Assembly (NCBI RefSeq): GCF_002735705.1
Contig: NZ_PDZL01000012.1
Coordinates: 124,001-188,000, forward strand
DNA from: Janthinobacterium sp. BJB426
Lineage (GTDB): Bacteria; Pseudomonadota; Gammaproteobacteria; Burkholderiales; Burkholderiaceae_D
DNA length: 64,000 nucleotides
Direction: 5' to 3'
In this document: piece by piece, positions 18,864 through 29,210 of the stretch
Layout of the letters: every line of letters starts with the position of its first letter
Position numbering within the stretch: the stretch's first letter is position 1
Program-made: the position numbers and the translations under genes
Notes under the pieces: generated by a model
What the model was told of the DNA's origin: nothing
Databases searched by the model: none
What the model saw: the letters and a program-made list of their open reading frames with translations, nothing else

Positions 18864-19640
18864 TTAACGCTGCCTGTACAGGCGGCGCCGGTAGAAGCGC
18901 CACAGCAGGCGCAAGTCGCGCAGCACGGGCACGCCCGACAGCAGGGTCAGTACGCCGGCAAGCAGGATGGTGGCGGCGGGAAAGCCGATGTGCTTGAAGG
19001 CCAGGGCGCCGCTGACGCCGCCGATGAAGAAGCAGGCGATCAGCAGGCTGTGCGTTCTCAGCTTGCCGCGGTTGACCTTCACCATGCGGTCCGGCAGGTG
19101 GCGCCGGTTGTAATACGCCATCTTGCCCAGCTCGATGCCGATGTCGGTCGACAGGCCCGTTACGTGGGTGGTGCGGATGACGGCGCCTGAAATCTTGGTG
19201 ATGATGGCGTTTTGCAAACCCATGACAAAGCACAGCAGCAAGATGGTGACGGGACCCAGCACGTCGGGCATGGTGGCCAGGTAATTGCCCGTCAGGCCGA
19301 ACAGCAGTAACAAGGCCGCTTCCAGCAGCAGGCTGGCGGCAAACTGGCTGTGCAGCCGGCGCCGCTTGCCCCAGTTCACCATGATGGCCGTCACGGCCGC
19401 GCCGCTGACAAAGGCCAGCCATGCTCCCAGCGCGGCCAGGGCCAGCGTGATATTGCCCAGTGCCAGGTCGTCCGCCATGCCCGAGACGATGCCCGTCATG
19501 TGCGAGGTATAGCCGCCGATGGCGAGAAAGCCGCCCGCATTCACGGCGCCGGCCACCAGCGCCAGTACGCAGCCCAGCTGCAGATTGGCTTGCGTATCGC
19601 GTGCCGATCCGCTCAGGCGCGACAGGTAATGGAGCGGCAT
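18864..19640 (-). CDS. DUF1275 / YoaK-family membrane protein
   Basis: 258 residues, mostly hydrophobic, with about six membrane segments. Family marks are the early AGAVNAGGFLAIGGYTSHMTGIVSG, then GLQNAIITKISGAVIRTTHVTGLSTDIGIELG, both typical of DUF1275 (YoaK) inner-membrane proteins of unknown function. ATG 19640 (MPLHYLSRLSG) is chosen because the longer open frame overlaps glnE coding sequence. It starts 13 bases after the glnE stop on the same strand and may be co-transcribed with it, although a functional link is not known. The C-terminus is Arg-rich (RFYRRRLYRQR), consistent with a cytosolic tail. Confidence 0.8.
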   Translation of the reverse strand: MPLHYLSRLSGSARDTQANLQLGCVLALVAGAVNAGGFLAIGGYTSHMTGIVSGMADDLALGNITLALAALGAWLAFVSGAAVTAIMVNWGKRRRLHSQFAASLLLEAALLLLFGLTGNYLATMPDVLGPVTILLLCFVMGLQNAIITKISGAVIRTTHVTGLSTDIGIELGKMAYYNRRHLPDRMVKVNRGKLRTHSLLIACFFIGGVSGALAFKHIGFPAATILLAGVLTLLSGVPVLRDLRLLWRFYRRRLYRQR

Positions 19641-19653
19641 CTTCGGGCCGGCC

Positions 19654-22407
19654 TCAGGCGGTGGCGCCGAAGATGGCTTGCCACAGGCGCATGACGTTGT
19701 CCGCATGCGCGCGCACGCGCTCCGGTTCCACGCGCGCCAGGTCTTGCCCCTGCAGGCGCAGCTGGTGCTGCAGTTTGCGCAGCGCGCGGTAGGCGTCGGC
19801 GACCAGGGCGGCGAGCTGGGCATCGATCAACCCCAGCTCGCCGCACAGGCGCAGCAGGGCGATATTGCCCGAGTTGGCCGTCAGCTGCGGATACTGCGCC
19901 GCATGCTGCAGCACCAGATATTGCACCATGAACTCGATGTCGATCATGCCGCCTGGATCCTGTTTCAGATCAAAGCTGCCGGGGCGGGGCGGGTGGGCGT
20001 CCAGCATTTTCTTGCGCATGGCCACCACTTCGCCCTGGAGCGGACCGTTTTCCGGCCGTTCCTTGCGCAGGATCGTGTCGCGGATGCGCTCGAAATGCTT
20101 GCCGATGCCGACGTCGCCGGCGCAGAAGCGCGCGCGCGTGAGCGCCTGGTGTTCCCACACCCAGGCCGCGCTGCCCTGGTAGCGCTCGAAGGCCTGCACG
20201 CTGGAAACCAGCATGCCCGAGGCGCCGTCGGGGCGCAGGGCGATGTCGATGTCGAACAGGATGCCGGCCGAGGTGTGCGAAGTCATCCAGGTAATGAAGC
20301 GCTGCGCCAGCTTGGCGTACAGGCCGGGCGCTTCCTGGTCGTCGTCGTCGAAGAGAAAGATGACGTCGAGGTCCGAGACATAACCCAGTTCCTTGCCGCC
20401 CAGCTTGCCATACGCGATGACGGCGAATTTCGGCACCTCGCGGTGGCGCGTCGGTAACGTTTGCCAGACGGCTTGCACGGTGGCGGCGACGATGATGTCG
20501 GCCAGCTGCGACAGGTAGTCGGCCAGCTTTTCCACGCTCAGGTCACCCGCCAGGTCTTGCGCCAGGCACTGGAACAGCTGCGCATGGTGTGTTTCGCGCA
20601 GGATATCCATCTGCCGCTCCGTGTCGCCGGGCGCGTCGTCGAGCTGGCGCTGCAGGTCGAGCGCCAGCGCGGCCGGGTCCGGCACCGAGTTGCGGATGCG
20701 TTCGTCCAGCAGTTCATCGAGCAAAATCGGATGTTGCGTGAGGAAGGTGGCGGCCCAGCCGCTGGCGCACACCATGCGCACGACGCGCTCGAGCGTATGC
20801 GGATACTCTGTCAACAATGACAGATAGGCCGAGCGGCGCGCAATCGCTTCCAGGAAATCGAGCAGCCGGCCCAGGGTGGCCAGCTGGCTGGCATTACCAT
20901 TGGACACGGAGCAATCGGTGATCAGGGGCAGGGCGGAATTGACGAGGGCGACGAGGCGCGTGCGGCTCGCCTCGGGCAACGATTGCAAACGGGGCGCCTG
21001 CCACGTGGCCAGCAGGCGGCGCGCGCAGGCGGCCGGTTCATGGAAACCCAGGGCGGCAAAGCGCGCCTCGATGGCTTCCTGCTGGTCCGAGGCGGCGCAG
21101 TCGTTCGACGTCTGCGGGTCGATGCCCGTGTCGGCCGGCGGCGTGCTGCTGCTCTTGTCGCTGAACATTTCGTCAAACTGGCCGGCGACAAACACGCGGT
21201 GCGCTTCCAGCTGGGCCAGCAAGGTGGGCGTGTCGGGCAAGCCCATCATCTGCGCCACAGTGAGGCGGTCGGCGTCATTCGCGGGCAGGGTGTGGGTTTG
21301 CGCATCGTCAAGATACTGCAGCCGATGTTCGAGGTTGCGCAGGAAAGTGTAGGAGCCGAGCAGTTGTTCCACGATGGCCGGTTCCAGCAAACCCTTGTCT
21401 GCCACCGTGCGCAGGGTGGCGCGCGTGGAACGTTCGCGCAGTTCGGCGTCGCGCCCGCCCCGTATCAACTGAAACACTTGCGCGAGGAATTCGATTTCGC
21501 GGATGCCGCCGCGGCCCAGCTTGACGTTGTTGCTGCGGTCCGGGTGCAAGCGCTCCTGACGGTTGACCTCGGCGCGGATCTGGCCATGCATGGTGCGGAT
21601 GGCGTCGATGACGCCGAAATCGAGGTAGCGGCGGAAGACGAACGGGCGCACGATGGCGTCGAGCGAAGCGATGTCCTCGGCCTTCCCCGTCACGGCGCGC
21701 GCCTTGACCCAGGCATAGCGCTCCCATTCGCGGCCCTGCACGATCAGGTATTGCTCCACCATGCTGAGGCTGGCGGCCAGCGGACCCGAGTTGCCGTTCG
21801 GACGCAAGGCCATGTCCACGCGGAAAGTAAAACCGTCTTGCGTGATCTCGGCCAGGGCGGCGATCAGTTTCTTGCCCATGCGAATGAAAAACTCGTGGTT
21901 GGACAGGCTGCGCTGGCCCGGCACGGTGACGTGCGTGTCGCCATCTTCCGGATACACAAAGATCAGGTCGATATCCGACGAAACGTTGAGCTCGCCGCCG
22001 CCCTGCTTGCCCATCGCCAACACCATCAAGGCCTGTTCCTCGCCCGATTCCTCGCCGACCGGCATGCCGTGCAGGGCCACCATCTCGGCCATGATGGCGT
22101 CCACATGCGTGCGGATGGCGAAATCGGCAAAGTCCGTCATGGCCGTGACGACTTCGTTCAAGTCGGCCTGGCCGTCAAGATCGCGCGCGATCAGGCCGCA
22201 GACGAGCAGGTTGCGCAGGCGGCGCATGGCCCTCTCGGGCGGCAGCGGCGGCGTGGCGGCGTTCGCCTGGGCGGCCAACTCGGCGGCAAAGTCGAGCTTG
22301 TCCAGCGGCGCGCGCACCAGTTGCGCTACCTGCGCGGCGCGCCCGGGGGCGGCGTCCAGCCAGCGCTGGTAGAAACGGGAGGCGGAGATCAAAGGCTGTG
22401 TACTCAT
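19654..22407 (-). CDS. glnE: Bifunctional glutamine-synthetase adenylyltransferase/deadenylase GlnE
   Basis: 917 residues. Two nucleotidyltransferase domains are visible: the N-terminal deadenylase half with KQGGGELNVSSDIDLIFVY and the C-terminal adenylylase half with KLGGKELGYVSDLDVIFLF. Each is followed by a helical domain (RGGIREIEFLAQVFQLIRGG and DPGGMIDIEFMVQYLVLQH). It adds or removes AMP on glutamine synthetase under PII control and so belongs to the same nitrogen circuit as ntrBC at the left edge. ATG 22407 (MSTQPLISASRFYQRWL) is chosen; the open frame to 22587 would run into the divergent yhdP start region and lacks family similarity. Complete, with normal length. Confidence 0.96.
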   Translation of the reverse strand: MSTQPLISASRFYQRWLDAAPGRAAQVAQLVRAPLDKLDFAAELAAQANAATPPLPPERAMRRLRNLLVCGLIARDLDGQADLNEVVTAMTDFADFAIRTHVDAIMAEMVALHGMPVGEESGEEQALMVLAMGKQGGGELNVSSDIDLIFVYPEDGDTHVTVPGQRSLSNHEFFIRMGKKLIAALAEITQDGFTFRVDMALRPNGNSGPLAASLSMVEQYLIVQGREWERYAWVKARAVTGKAEDIASLDAIVRPFVFRRYLDFGVIDAIRTMHGQIRAEVNRQERLHPDRSNNVKLGRGGIREIEFLAQVFQLIRGGRDAELRERSTRATLRTVADKGLLEPAIVEQLLGSYTFLRNLEHRLQYLDDAQTHTLPANDADRLTVAQMMGLPDTPTLLAQLEAHRVFVAGQFDEMFSDKSSSTPPADTGIDPQTSNDCAASDQQEAIEARFAALGFHEPAACARRLLATWQAPRLQSLPEASRTRLVALVNSALPLITDCSVSNGNASQLATLGRLLDFLEAIARRSAYLSLLTEYPHTLERVVRMVCASGWAATFLTQHPILLDELLDERIRNSVPDPAALALDLQRQLDDAPGDTERQMDILRETHHAQLFQCLAQDLAGDLSVEKLADYLSQLADIIVAATVQAVWQTLPTRHREVPKFAVIAYGKLGGKELGYVSDLDVIFLFDDDDQEAPGLYAKLAQRFITWMTSHTSAGILFDIDIALRPDGASGMLVSSVQAFERYQGSAAWVWEHQALTRARFCAGDVGIGKHFERIRDTILRKERPENGPLQGEVVAMRKKMLDAHPPRPGSFDLKQDPGGMIDIEFMVQYLVLQHAAQYPQLTANSGNIALLRLCGELGLIDAQLAALVADAYRALRKLQHQLRLQGQDLARVEPERVRAHADNVMRLWQAIFGATA

Positions 22408-22642
22408 GGTATCGGTAACTGTCTCGTGGATGCTGCGTGCATGTTCTTGTTTAACTTGGCTGCGAATGGCGGGGGATGCGGTAAAATTGTGCCGCTGGCC
22501 GAATGCCGCCGGCAGTACGTGCTCTTCCGGACGATGGTAAGGGAGGCTTTGCTCAGACGCAAGCGCGAGGATGCAGGCGCGCACCACGAATGCAGACGAT
22601 TTTTGGCATTATTTGACGCCGGGCCAGTTTATTAGCTTATTG

Positions 22643-25600
22643 ATGCAAAAACCGCCAGAAGCAAGCGTGACAGAACATGTGCCATTGGCCCTGCGCTGGC
22701 AGCGGCTGCGTGCCGCCTATCGCATGGCCAACCTGGCCACCCACCATGTATTGGGTTTTACCATCAAACTGGTGCTGCTGGCGTATTTTGCCTTCGCCGT
22801 GCTGTTTTTATTCCTGCGCTACGCCATCTTGCCGAATATCGATTATTACAAAGGCGATATCGAGCGGGCGGCCAGCCGCGCGCTGGGCAATCCTGTCAGT
22901 ATCGCGCGCATTTATGCTTCCTGGCATGGCGTGCGGCCGAATCTCTTCCTCGGCGACGTGACCCTGCGCGACCAGGCGGGGCGCCAGGCGTTGAGCCTGC
23001 CGAGCATTTCGGCCACCGTGTCGTGGTGGAGCGTGCTCGGTTCCGTGCGTTTTACTACCCTGGAAATTACGCGGCCCGATCTGGACGTGCGGCGCAGCAT
23101 GGATGGCAAGCTGTATGTGGCCGGCGTGTTGATCGACAGCACGCAAGGCAGCGATGGCAAGGGCGCCGACTGGCTGCTGTCGCAGCATGACATCATCATT
23201 CGCGACGGCAAGGTGCGCTGGACGGACGAAGCGCGCGGCACGCCCGAGCTGGCTTTAACCCAGGTCAACTTGCTGCTGCGCAACCGCTGGCGCAGCCACC
23301 GGCTGGGCTTGCAAGCCATGCCGCCCGCCAGCCTGGCCGCGCCCATCGATGTGCGCGCCCACTTCATGCATCCGCCTTTCAGCACGCGCATCTCGGATGT
23401 GTCGATGTGGAAAGGCGAGCTGTATGCCGACCTGAAAAACGCCGACTTGGCCGCCTGGCGTCGCTACCTCGACTATCCGTTCGAGCTGAGCCAGGGCAAG
23501 GGCGCCCTGCGCGCCTGGTTGAGCCTGGATCACGCGCGCCTGGCCGGCTTCACGGCCGACGTGGGCTTGACGGATGTGCAGGCGCAGCTGGGCGAGCATA
23601 TCGCGCCGCTCGATCTGCTGTCGGTCAGCGGGCGCATTTCGGCCAAAGAAGAGCTGTCGGCGCAGGTGCCGGACGGCAAGCCGACGTTTGGCGCGAATGG
23701 GCACCAGGTCGAGCTGACGAATTTCGCGGTGGAAACACGCGATGGCCTCAGCCTGCCGCCGACGACCTTGTCCGAGCGTTTCATTGCCGCCACGAAGCGC
23801 AAGCCGGCGCGCACGGAAATCACGGCCAAGTCACTTGATTTGCAAACCCTGGCCGCGCTGGCCGACAAGCTGCCGCTGGGCGAGCAGCAGCGCCAGCGCC
23901 TCGACGCCCTGGCGCCGCGTGGGCGCTTGCAGGATTTTTCGGCGCAGTGGGAAGGCGAGATGGCGACACCGGCCAGCTACCGATTGCGCGGCAAGCTCAT
24001 CGACCTGGGCCTCAATGCCCAGCCGGCGCGCCTGGCCGTGGCGAAGACGGCGGGCAGTCCCGCGCAGGCGGCCGCACCGGCCATTCCCGGCTTCGATAAA
24101 CTCAGTGGCAGCATCGACGCCAACGACAAGGGCGGTAGCATCAATATCGATGCGCAAGACCTGGTGCTGCAGTTTCCATCGTACCTGAGCGAGCCGGCCA
24201 TGCCGTTCGAACAGTTCGCCATGCAGGCGCGCTGGACGTTTGAAGCGGCCAATATGCTGCAAGTCGAGCTGGACAAGCTCGATTTCAACCAGCAAGGCTT
24301 GCGCGTTGCCTTGCAAGGCACGCACCGCCTGCCGCTCGACGGCAAGAACCTGGGCCAGGTCGACCTCACGGGCACGATCGACAATTTCCAGATCAACACC
24401 ATCGGCCGCTACCTGCCGCTGCAAACGCCCGAGCATCTGCGCCACTGGTTGACGGGGGCGCTGGAAGGCGGCGTGGCGCGCGATGTCAGCCTGCGCCTGC
24501 GCGGCGAACTCGAGCATTTCCCCTTCAAGGCCGACACCCCCGCCCAGCGCAATCGCGGCGACTTCCGCGTGGCCGGCAAGCTCGAGAATGGGACCCTGAA
24601 CTACGCGCCCGGCGAATTCGCGGAAAGCGGCCCGCTGGCCGGCAAGGCGCCCCTGTGGCCGCAGGCGGACAAGATCAAGGGCAGTTTCGTGTTCGAACGG
24701 GCGCGCATGGAAATCCGCGGCGACACGGCCACCACGGGCGGCGTGGCCTTGACGAATGTCAAAGCCGTGATCCCGGATTTGACCGTGTTCGACACCCTGC
24801 TCGACATTGAAGGCAACGCGGCCGGCCCGATGCAGGAATTCCTCAAGTACGTAACGGCCAGCCCCGTACTGGGCTGGATCGAGCATTTCACGGATGAAAC
24901 GACGGCGACGGGCAACGCCAAACTGGCCCTCAAGTTGCACTTGCCAATAGAACGCATGCTTGAGTCGACCGTGCAGGGCAGCTTGCAGCTGGCGGGCAAC
25001 GACGTGGTGCTGTTCCACGACATGCCACCCGTGCTGGGCACGCAGGGCAAGATCGAATTCAATGAAAAGGGCGTCAACCTGAATGGCTTGAGCGGCAGCC
25101 TGCTGGGCGGTCCTCTGGCCATCTCGGGCGGTACGCAGGCGGACAATTCCATCCAGGTCAAGATTGCAGGCAACATGACCATCGACGGCTTGCGCAAGAC
25201 GTATCCGGCGCCCGTGCTGCAGCGCCTGGCGAAACATTTGAATGGCGGTGCGCGCTATAGCGGCCTGATCACGGCGCGCGACCACCAGGTGGTGGTCAAT
25301 GTCGAGTCGCCGCTGACGGGCCTGGGCCTGGATTTCCCCGCCCCCCTGAAAAAGCCGGCCGGCGACAGCCTGCCCGTGAAATTCACCTTGACGGGCAATG
25401 CGGCCAACGGCGCGGGCTTGCGCACGGACGATATCCGCATCGCGCTGGGCTCCGGCATCGCTGCGCGCTACCAGCGCCAGAAGCAGGGCAAGGATGCCTG
25501 GCGACTGGTGCGCGGCGGCATCGGCGTGAACGTGCCGGCTCCGGAACCGGACAGCGGCATGATGTTCAACGTCAACATGAAAACCCTGGACGTGGACAGC

Positions 25601-26827
25601 TGGATTGCCGCCGGCAGCGAGATCGCCGGCAGCGGCGCGGCCCCTGCCGACAGCGGCGCCGCCGACGATGCGCCCGATATTGCCCAATACGTGGTGCCGG
25701 ACATGATGGCGGCCCGCGCCAGCGAACTGATGCTGGGCGAGCGCAAGCTGGAAAACGTGGTCGTGGGCGCCACGCACCAGAAGGATGTGTGGCAAGCCAA
25801 TATTGATGCGAAACAAGTGTCCGGCTATGTGACGTGGCTGGAAACGCCGTCCGGCCTGGGCAAGATGACGGCGCGCCTGTCGTCCTTGATCATTCCGGAG
25901 TCGGCTGCCAACGACGTGAAAAATTTACTGGAGGGAAAGAGCGGCGCCCAGTCGATCCCCTCGCTCGATATCGTTGCCGAGCAATTCGAGCTGTTCAACA
26001 AGAAGATTGGCCGCTTGGAGTTGCAAGCATATAACACCATGGCGGCGGGCGGGCGCGAGTGGCGCGTGGGCAAGCTGCAACTGTCGAATCCCGATGGCGC
26101 CCTGAGCGGCAATGGCAAATGGGTCATCAAGGATGGGCAAAGCACGACCAGCCTGCGTTTCGGCCTCGATATCGTCGATGCGGGCAAGCTGCTCGACCGT
26201 TTCGGCTTTGCCGACACGGTGCGCCGCGGCAAGGGCCGCCTGAGCGGCGACATCGCCTGGAACGGCTTGCCGTACTCGCTCGACATTCCCACCCTGTCGG
26301 GGCAGATCGAGATGAACGTGGAATCGGGCCAGTTCCTCAAGCAGGATCCGGGCGCGGCCAAGCTGTTGGGCGTGCTCAGCCTGCAAGCCTTGCCCCGCTT
26401 GCTGAAACTCGATTTCCACGACGTATTTTCCGAAGGCCTGGCCTTCGACGGCATCACGGCCAACGCCAGCATCAAGCGCGGCGTGGTGACCACCGATAAC
26501 CTCAAGATGCACGGCGTGGCGGCCACCGTGCTGATGGATGGCACGGCCGATATCGCCAACGAAACGACGAATCTGCACGTGGTGGTGATCCCCGAATTTA
26601 ACCTGGGCACGGGGCCGCTCGTCTACGCGCTGGCCGTCAACCCCGTCATCGGCCTGGGAAGTTTCCTGGCGCAATTGTTCCTGCGCGCCCCCGTGATGAA
26701 GGCGCTCACCTATCACATGCAGATCGCCGGCCCGTGGAAAGCGCCCGTCGTGACCAAGCTCGATGGTGGTAAATTGGACCCTGTCGCCGTGCCTGCCGCC
26801 GCAGCGGTGGAGGCCGTGGCGAAATAG
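22643..26827 (+). CDS. yhdP: YhdP-family AsmA-like envelope protein
   Basis: About 1394 residues from ATG 22643 (in-frame TTG/ATG alternatives exist upstream to 22571). One N-terminal membrane helix (about 38-60, HHVLGFTIKLVLLAYFAFAV) anchors a very long periplasmic region rich in beta-strand repeats, with the DUF3971/AsmA-2-like C-terminus (GRLSGDIAWNGLPYSLDIPTL, LSLQALPRLLKLDFHDVFSEG). YhdP, TamB and YdbH form bridge-like proteins thought to move phospholipids from inner to outer membrane. It is divergent from glnE. The nitrilase starts 24 bases downstream and tldD follows, an arrangement common in betaproteobacteria. Confidence 0.88.
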   Translation: MQKPPEASVTEHVPLALRWQRLRAAYRMANLATHHVLGFTIKLVLLAYFAFAVLFLFLRYAILPNIDYYKGDIERAASRALGNPVSIARIYASWHGVRPNLFLGDVTLRDQAGRQALSLPSISATVSWWSVLGSVRFTTLEITRPDLDVRRSMDGKLYVAGVLIDSTQGSDGKGADWLLSQHDIIIRDGKVRWTDEARGTPELALTQVNLLLRNRWRSHRLGLQAMPPASLAAPIDVRAHFMHPPFSTRISDVSMWKGELYADLKNADLAAWRRYLDYPFELSQGKGALRAWLSLDHARLAGFTADVGLTDVQAQLGEHIAPLDLLSVSGRISAKEELSAQVPDGKPTFGANGHQVELTNFAVETRDGLSLPPTTLSERFIAATKRKPARTEITAKSLDLQTLAALADKLPLGEQQRQRLDALAPRGRLQDFSAQWEGEMATPASYRLRGKLIDLGLNAQPARLAVAKTAGSPAQAAAPAIPGFDKLSGSIDANDKGGSINIDAQDLVLQFPSYLSEPAMPFEQFAMQARWTFEAANMLQVELDKLDFNQQGLRVALQGTHRLPLDGKNLGQVDLTGTIDNFQINTIGRYLPLQTPEHLRHWLTGALEGGVARDVSLRLRGELEHFPFKADTPAQRNRGDFRVAGKLENGTLNYAPGEFAESGPLAGKAPLWPQADKIKGSFVFERARMEIRGDTATTGGVALTNVKAVIPDLTVFDTLLDIEGNAAGPMQEFLKYVTASPVLGWIEHFTDETTATGNAKLALKLHLPIERMLESTVQGSLQLAGNDVVLFHDMPPVLGTQGKIEFNEKGVNLNGLSGSLLGGPLAISGGTQADNSIQVKIAGNMTIDGLRKTYPAPVLQRLAKHLNGGARYSGLITARDHQVVVNVESPLTGLGLDFPAPLKKPAGDSLPVKFTLTGNAANGAGLRTDDIRIALGSGIAARYQRQKQGKDAWRLVRGGIGVNVPAPEPDSGMMFNVNMKTLDVDSWIAAGSEIAGSGAAPADSGAADDAPDIAQYVVPDMMAARASELMLGERKLENVVVGATHQKDVWQANIDAKQVSGYVTWLETPSGLGKMTARLSSLIIPESAANDVKNLLEGKSGAQSIPSLDIVAEQFELFNKKIGRLELQAYNTMAAGGREWRVGKLQLSNPDGALSGNGKWVIKDGQSTTSLRFGLDIVDAGKLLDRFGFADTVRRGKGRLSGDIAWNGLPYSLDIPTLSGQIEMNVESGQFLKQDPGAAKLLGVLSLQALPRLLKLDFHDVFSEGLAFDGITANASIKRGVVTTDNLKMHGVAATVLMDGTADIANETTNLHVVVIPEFNLGTGPLVYALAVNPVIGLGSFLAQLFLRAPVMKALTYHMQIAGPWKAPVVTKLDGGKLDPVAVPAAAAVEAVAK

Positions 26828-26851
26828 GCGAGGCGTTCGAATGGAGAAAAG

Positions 26852-27658
26852 GTGGCAATGATGCATACAGTCGCAGCAGTACAAATGATTTCCTCGCCTT
26901 CCGTGGAAGACAACCTGGCCACGGCGCGGCGCCTGGTGGCGCAGGCCGCCGCCGCTGGCGCGCAACTGGTGGTGCTGCCCGAATACTGGGCCATCATGGG
27001 CAAGCAGGAAACGGACAAGCTGGCCCATGCGGAACAGCCCGGCAGCGGCCCCATCCAGGATGGCATGGCGCAGATGGCGCGCCAGCACGGCATCTGGCTG
27101 ATCGGCGGCACCTTGCCCCTGATTTCCGGCGAAGAGGGCAAGGTCCTCAATACCACGCTGGTGTACGACCCGCAAGGCGAACCGGCGGGCCGCTACGACA
27201 AGATCCATTTGTTCGGTTTTACGCGCGGCGCCGAGTCGTACAATGAATCGCGCACCATCGTGCCGGGCGCGCAGGTGCGCTCGATCGAGACGCCGTTCGG
27301 CCGGGTCGGCCTGTCCATCTGCTATGACCTGCGCTTTCCCGAGCTGTACCGCGCCATGGGCGATTGCGCACTGATCGTCGTGCCGGCCGCGTTTACCCAC
27401 ACGACGGGCAGCGCCCACTGGGAAGTGCTGCTGCGTGCGCGCGCCATCGAAAACCAGTGCTATGTGCTGGCCTCGGCGCAGGGCGGGCTGCATCCGAACG
27501 GCCGCCGCACCTGGGGCCACAGTATGCTGATCGACCCGTGGGGCGAAGTGAAAGCCGTGTTGCCCGAAGGCGAGGGCGTGGTCAGCGGCGAGATCGACCT
27601 GCTGTTTTTGGCCGGCGTGCGCGAGTCGCTGCCGGCTCTGGCGCATCGGACGATGTGA
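26852..27658 (+). CDS. Carbon-nitrogen hydrolase (Nit1-like amidase)
   Basis: 268 residues of the nitrilase superfamily. The catalytic triad is visible (numbering from GTG 26852): E44 in VLPEYWAI, K117 in YDKIHLF and C157 in SICYDLRFPELYR. Together with the HLFGFTRG and HTTGSAHWEVLLRARAIENQ stretches this fits the Nit1/NitFhit branch, whose characterised members hydrolyse deaminated glutathione as metabolite repair. GTG 26852 has GGAG five bases upstream, while ATG 26858 is served by AAAGG; either could be the true start. It sits between yhdP and tldD, 21 bases before the latter. Confidence 0.85.
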   Translation: MAMMHTVAAVQMISSPSVEDNLATARRLVAQAAAAGAQLVVLPEYWAIMGKQETDKLAHAEQPGSGPIQDGMAQMARQHGIWLIGGTLPLISGEEGKVLNTTLVYDPQGEPAGRYDKIHLFGFTRGAESYNESRTIVPGAQVRSIETPFGRVGLSICYDLRFPELYRAMGDCALIVVPAAFTHTTGSAHWEVLLRARAIENQCYVLASAQGGLHPNGRRTWGHSMLIDPWGEVKAVLPEGEGVVSGEIDLLFLAGVRESLPALAHRTM

Positions 27659-27679
27659 ATTGAATTGTGAGAAAGAGCC

Positions 27680-29140
27680 ATGATCCCATTTGAACCCAAT
27701 CTGTCGAGCCTGGCCGTGGCGCGCGATATCCTGCTCACGCCTTTTGGCCTGGACGAAGACAAGCTGTTGAAAGCCCTGGGTACGATGTTTACGCACAAGG
27801 TCGACTATGCCGACCTGTACTTCCAGTCGACCAGGAGCGAAGGCTGGAGCCTGGAAGAGGGCATCGTCAAGACGGGCAGTTTTTCCATCGACCAGGGCGT
27901 GGGCGTGCGCGCCGTGTCTGGCGACAAGACGGCGTTTGCGTACTCCGACGACATTTCCGAGCGGGCCCTGCTGGAAGCGGCGGCGGCCACGCGCACGATT
28001 GCGCGCGCCGGCGCCGGCAAAATCAAGATTGCGGGCCAGATGCAGCCGCAGGGTGGACGTTCCTTGTACCTGCCCAACGATCCGCTCGCCTCGCTGGACG
28101 CCACGGCCAAGGTGCAATTGCTTGAACGCGTGGAAAAGATGGCGCGGGCGAAAGATCCCCGGGTGGTGCAAGTGATGGCGGGCCTGGCCGGTGAATATGA
28201 TGTAGTGCTGGTGCTGCGCAGCGACGGCGTGCTGGCGGCCGACATCCGTCCGCTGGTGCGCGTCTCGCTGACCGTGATCGCGGAACAGAATGGCCGCCGC
28301 GAAACGGGCTCGGCCGGTGGCGGCGGGCGTTTCAGCTATGACTATTTCAGCGATGCCGTGCTGGAACAATACGCGACGGACGCCGTCAATTCGGCGCTGG
28401 TGAACCTGGAAGCGCGCCCGGCGCCCGCCGGCCCCATGACAATCGTGCTGGGCCCAGGCTGGCCCGGCATCCTGCTGCACGAAGCGATCGGCCATGGCCT
28501 GGAAGGCGATTTCAATCGCAAGGGTTCGTCCGCATTTTCCGGGTGCATCGGCGAGCGCGTGGCCGCCAAGGGCGTCACCGTGGTCGACGACGGCACGCTG
28601 GCTGGCCGGCGCGGTTCCCTGAATATCGATGATGAGGGCAACCCCACGCAGTGCACGACCCTGATCGAGGATGGCATCCTGAAGGGGTACATCCAGGACA
28701 CCATGAATGCGCGCCTGATGAAGATGCCCGTGACGGGCAATGCGCGCCGCGAATCGTTCGCCCACCTGCCCATGCCGCGCATGACGAACACGTACATGCT
28801 GGGCGGCGACAAGGATCCGGGCGAGATCCTCGCATCCGTCAAGAACGGCTTGTATGCCGTCAACTTCGGCGGCGGCCAGGTCGACATCACGAATGGCAAG
28901 TTCGTCTTTTCGGCCAGCGAAGCGTACATGATTGAAAACGGCAAGCTCAGCTACCCTGTGAAGGGCGCCACCCTGATCGGCAACGGCCCTGACGTGCTCA
29001 ACCGCGTTTCCATGATCGGCAACGACATGCGCCTGGACTCGGGCGTCGGCGTGTGCGGCAAGGAAGGGCAAAGCGTGCCCGTGGGCGTGGGGCAGCCGAC
29101 CCTGCGCCTGGACGGTATTACCGTCGGCGGTACGGCGTAA
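27680..29140 (+). CDS. tldD: Metalloprotease TldD
   Basis: 486 residues. The zinc-binding motif HEAIGH (H267, E268, H272) is the HExxxH signature of TldD, the catalytic subunit of the TldD/TldE (PmbA) protease that trims unfolded peptides and matures some modified peptides such as microcin B17. C-terminal GGGQVDITNGKFVFSASEAYMIENGKL is strongly conserved in the family. Its partner PmbA/TldE is not in the window. It is the third gene of the yhdP-nitrilase-tldD run and ends convergent to a TonB receptor. Confidence 0.95.
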   Translation: MIPFEPNLSSLAVARDILLTPFGLDEDKLLKALGTMFTHKVDYADLYFQSTRSEGWSLEEGIVKTGSFSIDQGVGVRAVSGDKTAFAYSDDISERALLEAAAATRTIARAGAGKIKIAGQMQPQGGRSLYLPNDPLASLDATAKVQLLERVEKMARAKDPRVVQVMAGLAGEYDVVLVLRSDGVLAADIRPLVRVSLTVIAEQNGRRETGSAGGGGRFSYDYFSDAVLEQYATDAVNSALVNLEARPAPAGPMTIVLGPGWPGILLHEAIGHGLEGDFNRKGSSAFSGCIGERVAAKGVTVVDDGTLAGRRGSLNIDDEGNPTQCTTLIEDGILKGYIQDTMNARLMKMPVTGNARRESFAHLPMPRMTNTYMLGGDKDPGEILASVKNGLYAVNFGGGQVDITNGKFVFSASEAYMIENGKLSYPVKGATLIGNGPDVLNRVSMIGNDMRLDSGVGVCGKEGQSVPVGVGQPTLRLDGITVGGTA

Positions 29141-29151
29141 GTGCTGAAGCA

Positions 29152-29184
29152 GGCATTTCAGGAGCCTGCAGTTCCTGAAATGCC
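29152..29184. terminator. Hairpin between convergent tldD and TonB receptor 3
   Basis: GGCATTTCAGGA / TCCTGAAATGCC arms around an 8-base loop. There is no T run on either side, so it is a weak or Rho-assisted terminator at best. Confidence 0.45.
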
Positions 29185-29210
29185 CGGCACGTCCGGTAGT
29201 TTGACGCATA

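Noticed and set aside
22408..22642. N-terminal extensions of glnE (to 22587) and yhdP (to 22571) that would overlap
   Set aside because: The extensions lack family similarity; the region is best explained as a short divergent promoter.
25925..29209. Very long minus-strand open frame opposite yhdP, nitrilase and tldD
   Set aside because: Same shadow effect; the plus-strand genes carry catalytic motifs and the antisense product has none.
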